Source of the DNA: Alphaproteobacteria bacterium
Lineage (GTDB): Bacteria; Pseudomonadota; Alphaproteobacteria; Bin65
Length of the DNA: 64,000 nucleotides
NCBI GenBank assembly: GCA_022819985.1
Contig: JAJEGH010000045.1
Coordinates: forward strand, 62,001-126,000
Direction: 5' to 3'
Shown here one piece after another: positions 58,141 to 64,000 of this stretch (positions within the stretch are counted from its first letter, which is position 1; each line of letters opens with the position of its first letter). The notes beneath the pieces are model-generated. The model did not search any database. It was not told where the DNA came from and saw nothing but the letters and a program-made list of their open reading frames with translations. The position numbers were made by a program, and so were the translations under genes.

Positions 58141-58360
58141 GGCCGCCCCTCCGACCCTTCGATACGCCCCGGCCCGGGGGCCGGGGCTACTCAGGATGAG
58201 GAAGAGGGGGTGTTGAGGCCTTTGAGTCCCCCGAACAATCTCCTCATCCCGAGTAGGCGCGTCAGCGCCGTATCGAGGGGGCCGTATCGAGGGGGCCGTA
58301 TCGAGAGCCTGCCCTGAGCGAAGCCGAAGGGGGGCCGTATCGAGGGGCTTCCGGTATCGG
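58141..58360. repeat. Intergenic hairpin and tandem repeat upstream of the catabolic operon
   Basis: The 58009-58438 gap holds no gene. CTACTCAGGATGAGGA (58187-58202) pairs with 58241-58256 with one mismatch. Then GCCGTATCGAGGGG is repeated at 58267, 58281, 58295 (partial) and 58333 onward. Similar CTCATCC/ATCGAGGGG elements are dispersed in many alphaproteobacteria. A promoter for the operon must lie here or just upstream of 58008, but none was clear. Confidence 0.8.
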
Positions 58361-58438
58361 GGTGCCGACATAGCACAACATCGTCCGGCCGGCCGCGGAC
58401 CGGACCGCGCGGGCGGCAGCCTTGCCGCACAGCGGCGA

Positions 58439-59140
58439 TCAGCCCACCGCGACCGTCGCCATCGGATAGTGGCGGTTGCCGCCGGCGAAGGGCGGCAGGG
58501 TGTGGAAGTCGGCGCGCATGTCCTGCATCACCGATGACGCCATCGCCGCCTTGAGGGCGTCGCCGTCGTCGAACACCACCTTGTTGCGCTGCATGTGGTC
58601 GACGCGCGGCCAGGGCAGGGCGCCGCACCAGTCGATGCGCGAGCAGACCTCGATCTCGCGGATCGCCGGGAAGGTCGCCATGATCCGCGTGTGGTTCTCC
58701 AGATAGTGCGCCAGCCAGGCGCCGATGTCTTCGGCCTCGCCGGGATAATGGACCAGGTAGGTGCACCAGGGCGCGCCCGGCGGCGTGCGGAATTCGGGAT
58801 CGGGCACCGGAAAGGCCCGAGCCAGCATCGCCTGCTGTTCGCGCGCGGCGCCGGCGAGCGAGGGCAGGGCGCCGGGCGCCGCCAGCGCCTGGAGATGGCC
58901 GTCCGGCGCCAGCGCCGCCTCGAGGTCGCCGATCTCGTCGAAATAGAGTTGCAGCGCCAGTTGCGGCGCCACGCCGTCGTCGAAATAGAGGCCGCTCACG
59001 TCCCAGGGCGTGTAGACGAGGCCCTTCGACAGGCCGGGCGTCGCGCCGACGACATCGCAGACGAAGCGGTGCTCGGCGTCCGGCAGCCGCAACTCGGCGT
59101 CGGCCGGATCGTGCAGAGTGGCGAACCAGGCAAAGCGCAT
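58439..59140 (-). CDS. EthD-like/dimeric alpha-beta barrel protein, uncharacterised
   Basis: 233 residues from ATG 59140. Two ferredoxin-like halves; the second carries YLVHYPGEAEDIGAWLAHYL and HTRIMATFPAIREIEV, which resemble EthD-type dimeric barrel proteins found in degradation clusters. No catalytic residues can be assigned. It lies between the catabolic operon and the carboxymuconolactone decarboxylase-like gene, so it may belong to the same pathway. Confidence 0.7.
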   Translation of the reverse strand: MRFAWFATLHDPADAELRLPDAEHRFVCDVVGATPGLSKGLVYTPWDVSGLYFDDGVAPQLALQLYFDEIGDLEAALAPDGHLQALAAPGALPSLAGAAREQQAMLARAFPVPDPEFRTPPGAPWCTYLVHYPGEAEDIGAWLAHYLENHTRIMATFPAIREIEVCSRIDWCGALPWPRVDHMQRNKVVFDDGDALKAAMASSVMQDMRADFHTLPPFAGGNRHYPMATVAVG

Positions 59141-59277
59141 GTCCGCGCGTTTAGTCGAAAGCGCTCCTTGGGGCAAGGATGTGGGGCAAGCACGCCGGAC
59201 AAATACGCCGTTCGGGCCGCGCTCTGGCCAGCCCGGCGGGTTTCGTGCCACATTCCGCGTTTCGCAACGCCGATCCG

Positions 59278-59301
59278 CCGGAGACGAAGCCGGAGACGAA
59301 G
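59278..59301. repeat. 12-bp tandem repeat before the CMD-like gene
   Basis: CCGGAGACGAAG occurs twice in a row (59278-59289, 59290-59301), ending four bases before the start codon and including its ribosome site. Confidence 0.9.
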
Positions 59302-59304
59302 AGG

Positions 59305-59907
59305 GTGCCGAATCCGCTATTGCGCAGGGTCGGGCCGGAGGCCATGGCCGACTGGCTTCGGACCGCCTATCGCGAGAGCCGTGCCTTGCAGGAAAGCAAG
59401 GGCGGCGACGCGACCTTTTACGAGATCGGAGCCAACGCGCCCGAACTGCTCGAATGGTACATCCGGGGCTTCTACGGCTCGGTCTTCTACGGCGGCCGGG
59501 TCGACGTCCGGATGAAGGAGCTGCTGCGCTACCGGCTGTCGATGACCCATGGCTGCGCCTACTGCAACAAGGGCAATATCGAGGCGGCGCGCCGCGCCGG
59601 CCTTGGCGACGACAAGCTTGCCGCCGTCATGGACGCGGACAGCGACGTCTTTACCGGACCCGAGCGCGCGGTCCTGCGCCTCGCCGCGGAAATGGCGCTG
59701 ACCAACATGGACGGCCGGCTGACGCCGGCCCTGTACGAAAGCCTGTCGGCGCATTTCGACGACGGCGAGATTTTCGAACTCGGCATGGTGGCGGCCGTGC
59801 TGACCGGCATGGCCAAGTTCCTCTTCGTCTACGACCTTGTGGAGCGCGAGGCCCATTGCCCGGTCGGCCCGCCGCCGGCGATGGAAGAACGGGCGGCGGC
59901 GGAGTAG
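59305..59907 (+). CDS. Carboxymuconolactone decarboxylase (AhpD-like) family protein
   Basis: 200 residues from GTG 59305; ATG 59344 is a second possibility. All-helical AhpD-like fold with redox motif CAYC in SMTHGCAYCNKGN. Family members are peroxidase partners or decarboxylases. The GTG is preferred because CGGAGA lies about nine bases upstream and the protein then starts PNPLLRRVGPEAMADWL as relatives do. It lies beyond the EthD-like gene on the opposite strand. Confidence 0.88.
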   Translation: MPNPLLRRVGPEAMADWLRTAYRESRALQESKGGDATFYEIGANAPELLEWYIRGFYGSVFYGGRVDVRMKELLRYRLSMTHGCAYCNKGNIEAARRAGLGDDKLAAVMDADSDVFTGPERAVLRLAAEMALTNMDGRLTPALYESLSAHFDDGEIFELGMVAAVLTGMAKFLFVYDLVEREAHCPVGPPPAMEERAAAE

Positions 59908-59950
59908 TAGGCGGCAGGCGCCGCAGCAGGGTCCGGCTCCCGCAGGGCGG

Positions 59951-60355
59951 CTATTTGCTCAGGCTCTCCAGATAGTCGATCACGTCCTTGCGGAATTTCT
60001 TTTTCTTGAACTTGTTGACCATCTTGTTGCTGACCCTTTTTTTGCCGAGATATTTCTGCAGGAATTTCTTGGGGTGCTTGAGATAGGCCATCAGGGTCTC
60101 CCGCTCCCACACCAGGCCCTTCTCCGCCGCCATCTTCAGCCCCTTGGAATACCGGAATTTCGCGACCGACGCGGCCTTGCGCCCGTAGATCCCGTGCAGC
60201 GACGGGCCGTTCAGGTTCTTGCCTTCCGTCAGGGAATGGCAGGCCTTGCAGCGCTTGAAGTTCTTCTCGCCCTTGGCGATGTCGGCCGCGGCCGGTCCCG
60301 CCAGGCCGGCCCAGGCGAGGGCGATCGCAACAGTCAGCTTCAGGACGCAGTTCAT
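59951..60355 (-). CDS. Cytochrome c, class I, lysine-rich
   Basis: Periplasmic monoheme cytochrome c, 134 residues. Signal peptide (AIALAWAGLAGPAAA), heme-binding CKACH, GPSLHGIYGRKA with the conserved Gly-Pro-x-Leu, and an axial Met candidate in NKMVNKFKKK. The second half is unusually lysine-rich (KKFLQKYLGKKRV), so the protein should be very basic near the heme edge. Partner unknown; it is isolated. Confidence 0.9.
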   Translation of the reverse strand: MNCVLKLTVAIALAWAGLAGPAAADIAKGEKNFKRCKACHSLTEGKNLNGPSLHGIYGRKAASVAKFRYSKGLKMAAEKGLVWERETLMAYLKHPKKFLQKYLGKKRVSNKMVNKFKKKKFRKDVIDYLESLSK

Positions 60356-60391
60356 GACGGCAAGCTCCTTCGACAGGCGTTCCCCCCAAGG

Positions 60392-60439
60392 GAGTATCGG
60401 GGGGAATATCGGGAGAAATATCTGCGGAAATATCAGGAC
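60392..60439. repeat. 12-bp tandem repeat upstream of the cytochrome and ispH genes
   Basis: Four 12-bp units (GAATATCGGGAG type) at 60392-60403, 60404-60415, 60416-60427 and 60428-60439, in the divergent region. Confidence 0.88.
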
Positions 60440-60576
60440 ATCGCCCCCGCCCGCAACCGCCGCCTGCTGTGCCGTCCGCCGCGCCGGCCCCCGCGCTGCC
60501 CACCGGGCCGCCCACCGCGCCGGTTGACGGTGCGGGTTTCCGGGGCTACCTGCTCAATAGCCTTGAGGAGTTCGCG

Positions 60577-61503
60577 ATGAAGGTCATCCTCGCCCAGCCG
60601 CGTGGCTTCTGTGCCGGCGTCGAGCGCGCGATCGAGATCGTCGAGAAGGCGCTCGAGCGCTACGGGCCGCCGGTCTATGTGCGCCACGAGATCGTCCACA
60701 ACAAGCGGGTCGTGCAGGAACTCACCGCCAAGGGCGCCCGGTTCGTCGAGGAGCTGGACGAGATCCCCGACGGCGCGATCACCGTCTTCAGCGCCCACGG
60801 CGTCGCCCAGTCGGTCGAGGACACTGCGGCCGACCGCTCCCTGCCGGTGCTCGACGCGACCTGTCCGCTGGTCGCCAAGGTGCACAAGGAAGGCCAGCGC
60901 TATGCCGAAAAGGGCTTCGAGGTCGTCCTGATCGGCCATGAGGGCCATCCGGAAGTCGTCGGCACGATGGGCCGGATTCCGGGCGTCGTACATCTGGTGC
61001 AGGACGCCGGCGATGTCGCGGCGCTGGCGCCGGCCAACCCCGACAAGCTCGCCTACGTCACCCAGACCACGCTCTCGGTCGACGACACCCGCGACGTGAT
61101 CGAGGCGCTCAAGGCGCGCTTCCCGGACATCGCCGGTCCGGACGTCAAGGACATCTGCTACGCCACCCAGAACCGCCAGGCGGCGGTGCGCAAGCTGTCG
61201 GAAACCGTCGATCTCATCCTGGTCGTCGGCGCGCGCAACAGTTCCAACTCGAACCGCCTGCGCGAGCTCGGCGGCGAGGACGGCACGCCCAGCTATCTGG
61301 TCGAGGAGGTCGCCGCCGTCGATCCGGGCTGGTTCGAGGGGGTCGGCGCGGTCGGCGTCACCGCCGGCGCCTCGACGCCCGAGCATCTGGTCGACGAGGT
61401 GATCGACCGGCTGCGCGCGGTCGCCCCGGTCGAGCTGTCCATCATGGACGGCATCGAGGAGCATATTCGCTTCAAGCTGCCGGAACAGTTGCGCGCGGCG
61501 TGA
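60577..61503 (+). CDS. ispH: 4-hydroxy-3-methylbut-2-enyl diphosphate reductase
   Basis: Final MEP-pathway enzyme, making IPP and DMAPP; 308 residues from ATG 60577, with GAGGAG upstream. The three 4Fe-4S cysteines are in [12 protein letters not shown] (12), [11 protein letters not shown] (about 96) and [10 protein letters not shown] (about 197). HGV in [10 protein letters not shown] and TAGASTPE are substrate-binding marks. Divergent from the cytochrome gene. Confidence 0.97.
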   Translation: MKVILAQPRGFCAGVERAIEIVEKALERYGPPVYVRHEIVHNKRVVQELTAKGARFVEELDEIPDGAITVFSAHGVAQSVEDTAADRSLPVLDATCPLVAKVHKEGQRYAEKGFEVVLIGHEGHPEVVGTMGRIPGVVHLVQDAGDVAALAPANPDKLAYVTQTTLSVDDTRDVIEALKARFPDIAGPDVKDICYATQNRQAAVRKLSETVDLILVVGARNSSNSNRLRELGGEDGTPSYLVEEVAAVDPGWFEGVGAVGVTAGASTPEHLVDEVIDRLRAVAPVELSIMDGIEEHIRFKLPEQLRAA

Positions 61504-61592
61504 TCCGGCCGCGGCGGCGGAAGCGCCAGGCGGCGGGGGCCGGTGGAGGATGCGGCTGTCGGCCGATGGCCGATTCCGTGCCGGATGACAGC

Positions 61593-62561
61593 CTAGAACC
61601 GGGCAATTACGCGGAAGGCGGCGGTGTGCTCCGGCGGCGCGTTTCGCCGGGACGCGCTCTCAAACCGACGTGCTTCGAAGGCAAGCTCCAGCGCGATGCC
61701 GTCAGGCGCGACGCTGCCGGGGGTCAACCGCCAACCGATGCTGTAGTCCCGCCCGGTATCGGACATGCCGACGGCGATCTCGGGCGTTGCGGTGAAGCGG
61801 TGGCGGAAGGCCGGAAAGCCGTATCCGAAGCGCGCTTCCAGCCGCCTGCCCCGAAGGCTGTCGCCCGGTTCGCCGGTTGCCGGCCCTGCCGGTGTCCGGC
61901 GCGTGAGCAGCGCGTCGGTGCCGCCCAACGCAGGGACGCCCACCGTCTGGGTCAGACTCAGCCGCGGCCCGCGCTCGCCCGTCACCGGACCCCAGGCGAA
62001 GGAGCCCGAAAGCCCCCACCCCCGGAAGCCCTTCGCCTCATGGGCGAGCAGGCCGCGCCCGCGCAGCTCCGCGCCCAGGCCGCGCTCGGCGTCCTGCCAG
62101 GCGATTCCGGCGCCGATGTCCGCACCGAAGCCGGTCTCCGCGTCGCCGCCGTCGCGGCGCAGGCCGATTTCCATGCTCGGTGTCAGCACCGAACCGTCGC
62201 CGAGCGGGAAGGGCCGCGATGCTTCCAGCCCGAGTCTGAGCCGTGTGACCTCGGCCGTGGCGGCCGCCAGGTTGCCGCCCGTACCGGATACCGGGTCCGA
62301 CGCGGTGCGCACGGCCATGGCATCGGTCTTCACCGCCAGCGAGACGCCGTCGTCGCCGCCGTCGAGCGCCACGCCGCGCAGCCCGACCGCCGCCATCCGG
62401 AGATCCAGGTCGGTTCGGATTGCCCCGGAGCGGGTGCCGTCCTCCGCGCGCGGCTCCAGTGTCAGGCTGCCCTCGCCATAGCCGGCCACACCCCACGCAT
62501 CTGCGATGCAAATGACGAATGCCGCATCCGCTGTCTGCCCCGGAACCATTATCCTTTGCAA
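61593..62561 (-). pseudogene. Truncated C-terminal outer-membrane beta-barrel domain of a surface/autotransporter-like protein
   Basis: About 320 residues reading only the end of a larger family: GYGEGSLTLEPRAEDG, MRMAAVGLRG-type strands, AETGFGADIGAGIAW, YGFPAFRHRF and DYSIGWRLTPG, closing with a terminal aromatic RVIARF as outer-membrane barrels do. No signal peptide and no passenger are present, and the frame begins near TTG 62561 (ATG 62549) after an in-frame stop at 62628. So it looks like a remnant. It is paralogous to the partial gene at 63471. It may be silent. Confidence 0.75.
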
Positions 62562-62701
62562 ACAATGAGTTGTTCCATCCGCGGCCCGTCGTTCCTTCCC
62601 GTTCCGAACCTCCGATCCCCGCCACGTTCAGGACACGACCCTACTGCAAACCCGCAGGCTTTCAAAGCCCGGAGCATGCCGCGAAGCGGCCCCGTTCATC
62701 G

Positions 62702-63447
62702 TCACTTTCGCCCGGCGGCGATGTCGCGGTAGCCCTTCAGCATGGCGCGAGCCTTTTCGAGACGGCGCCTGATCCTCGCCCGCATCCACCCGTCCTCCCA
62801 CCAGTCTTCCGCGACGCGCTCCTTGCCCCAAAGCACTTCCGCGATCTCGCGCCAGGTCAGCCCGTTCTGGTCGGCTTCGAGCACGGTTAACAGTTCCGCC
62901 CGTTTCCGTTCCCGTGAGCCCGCCCGCCGATCCCGTGCCGAGGGGCCTCGCCCGTCGAAGGGTCCCCGCCGCAGACGCTCCACAGGTCGCCCAGCCGGGC
63001 GATGGCAACCGGCAGCGCGAGGCCCCAATCGTGGAACAGCCGGACCCCGCCGCCCGCCAGCAGGGGCGCCGGGTCCTCGATGCGCGCCTGTACGGCCCTG
63101 TCCCCGGCTTCCACTTTCAGAACCAGCGCGCCGTCGCCGAGGCGGAGCCCCTCGACCCGCGCTCCGGCGGCTTCCAGCATCGCCAGCAGGGGCGTCGCCG
63201 TGGACGAGCCTTCGCCCTCCAGCATGGGCGTGTCGAAGAAGGCGGAGACCGCATCGCCCTCGGGGTCCTCGAAGGCGAGCAGGCTCCAGTCCCGTTCGGC
63301 GATCCTGTCTGCCCCGGAGCCGATACGCACCGGGAACGCTGTGCCGCCCTCGTATCGGGGCCGGGCAGCGTGTTCGCGCCACGCCGCCCGGTATTCCCTG
63401 TCGAGCCGGAGCAAGGCCCAGGCCCCCGCGAGGTCGCCCGCACCCAT
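62702..63447 (-). pseudogene. DUF6499/DUF2285-type regulator with a frameshift
   Basis: The first frame, 63447 down to 62887, opens with LLRLDREYRAAWREHA and carries DWSLLAFEDPEGD and IARLGDLWSVCGGD, as in DUF6499/DUF2285 proteins of conjugative elements. It then runs into a stop at 62887. The neighbouring frame continues as KRAELLTVLEADQNGLTWREI and EVLWGKERVAEDWW, the expected C-terminus, to 62702. A one- or two-base shift between about 62890 and 62940 separates them. So a broken gene or a sequencing error. It lies between two barrel fragments. Confidence 0.7.
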
Positions 63448-63470
63448 CGCGCGGCGCGGTCACCCCCGCC

Positions 63471-64000
63471 TCACCAGTTCGCCCTAAGCTCGAACCCGAC
63501 CGTATGCTCCGGCGCCGCCGTGTCGCTCTCGCGCCGCGTCGCCTTCATGCCGAAGGAGAGGTCGGGCGCGTTGGCGTTGGCCGCCGGCGAGAGCCGCCAG
63601 CCGAGCGTGTAGTCGCGCGCGCCCGTGGCAAGCCCCAGCCCGACATGCGGGCTGCCGGTGAAGCGGCCCGAGAAGGCCGGGAAGCCGTACGCGGCCTCCG
63701 CCTGCCAGCGGCTCTCCGCCTCGGCCGTGCCCGCGCGGTCGGCCAGCGGGTCGGTCGCGAACAGCGCGTCAAGACCGCCCTCGGCCGATCCGCCCCAATC
63801 CTGCCGCAGCGTCAGCGACAGGCCGCGCTCGGTGCCGGGGTTCGGATCGAAGGCGAGCGAGGCCGCGAAGCCTTGGTCCTCCAGGTCGTCGTTGCCGTGC
63901 GCGATCAGCGTGCGGCCCGACAGGTCGAGCGAGAGCCCGATCGCCGGATCGGTCCAGGCGATGCCGCCGCCGAGCTCGACGCCGAAGCCGGTCTCGGCGT
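63471..64000 (-). CDS. C-terminal beta-barrel of a surface/autotransporter-like protein (cut by window edge)
   Basis: An open frame of 176 codons with no start in the window, ending at a TGA at 63471. It reads AETGFGVELGGGIAW, then RTLIAHGNDDLEDQGF, YGFPAFSGRF, DYTLGWRLSPAAN, PEHTVGFELRANW. The phrases match the remnant at 61593 in order (AETGFG, YGFPAF, DYxxGWRL, PEHT), so they are paralogues. It ends in Trp, as barrels do. The passenger and N-terminus lie beyond base 64000. It lies 23 bases from the broken regulator gene. Confidence 0.82.
   Translation of the reverse strand, partial: AETGFGVELGGGIAWTDPAIGLSLDLSGRTLIAHGNDDLEDQGFAASLAFDPNPGTERGLSLTLRQDWGGSAEGGLDALFATDPLADRAGTAEAESRWQAEAAYGFPAFSGRFTGSPHVGLGLATGARDYTLGWRLSPAANANAPDLSFGMKATRRESDTAAPEHTVGFELRANW

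Noticed and set aside
60469-60576. Upstream extension of ispH
   Set aside because: Low-complexity Ala/Pro residues; ATG 60577 has GAGGAG and the family start.

Overview
The window is GC-rich, densely packed bacterial chromosome. It looks like an alphaproteobacterium, probably Rhodospirillales-like. The reasons are the order of the division and cell-wall cluster, which runs on through lpxC, bamD, recN and ligA; the class A RNase P RNA; the overwhelming G/C at third codon positions; and the dispersed hairpin repeats in the gaps. No species can be named from the sequence alone. No rRNA, integrase, transposase or CRISPR array was seen.

Layout. 1-10.2 kb: a cut short-chain dehydrogenase, a PBP4-type D,D-carboxypeptidase, an orphan molybdopterin hydroxylase large subunit, a four-gene polar amino acid ABC importer (minus strand, with a hairpin between the binding protein and the permeases), a quinone-oxidoreductase-like MDR and an MFS transporter. 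10.2-35.5 kb: a complete dcw cluster on the minus strand, mraZ-rsmH-ftsL-ftsI-murE-murF-mraY-murD-ftsW-murG-murC-murB-ddl-ftsQ-ftsA-ftsZ, then a terminator, then lpxC-bamD-recN-ligA. Eleven of its junctions are 4-bp stop/start overlaps. A possible 36-codon ORF bridges ftsA and ftsZ. Upstream of mraZ lie MraZ-type direct repeats overlapping a promoter. 35.8-43.9 kb: rnpB, an AmpD/AmiD-like amidase, an EamA exporter, an Uup ABC-F ATPase, a RES/DUF2384 toxin-antitoxin pair with a palindromic operator, a DjlA-like co-chaperone, about 1 kb of modular non-coding repeats, an alpha/beta hydrolase and tRNA-Ser(GCU). 44.2-49.6 kb: a fatty-acid or xenobiotic-type set (two GSTs, a MaoC hydratase, an HSDL2-like SDR, an acyl-CoA ligase). 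49.6-58.0 kb: a seven-gene minus-strand operon (amidohydrolase, acyl-CoA ligase, NMT1-type ABC importer, a two-domain alpha/beta hydrolase and an FAD-linked oxidase) that looks like uptake and breakdown of an unknown small organic compound. EthD-like and carboxymuconolactone-decarboxylase-like genes lie just beyond it. 60-64 kb: a lysine-rich cytochrome c, ispH, a truncated outer-membrane beta-barrel remnant, a frameshifted DUF6499/DUF2285-type gene, and the C-terminus of a second, paralogous barrel running off the window.

How the genes work together. The central 25 kb makes UDP-MurNAc-pentapeptide (MurB to MurF, Ddl), transfers and exports lipid II (MraY, MurG) and polymerises it at the septum (FtsW, FtsI, FtsL, FtsQ, FtsA, FtsZ). 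LpxC and BamD supply outer-membrane biogenesis, and RecN and LigA supply DNA repair. The flanks hold nutrient uptake and catabolic genes.

Unusual signals: short tandem repeats with 12- or 15-bp units at the ends of several genes and in gaps; a fused double hydrolase with no serine at either nucleophile elbow; a hydrolase-family operon whose amidohydrolase lacks its HxH motif; regularly spaced TGTCA-rich blocks around hairpin repeats; and a toxin-antitoxin promoter embedded in a palindrome.
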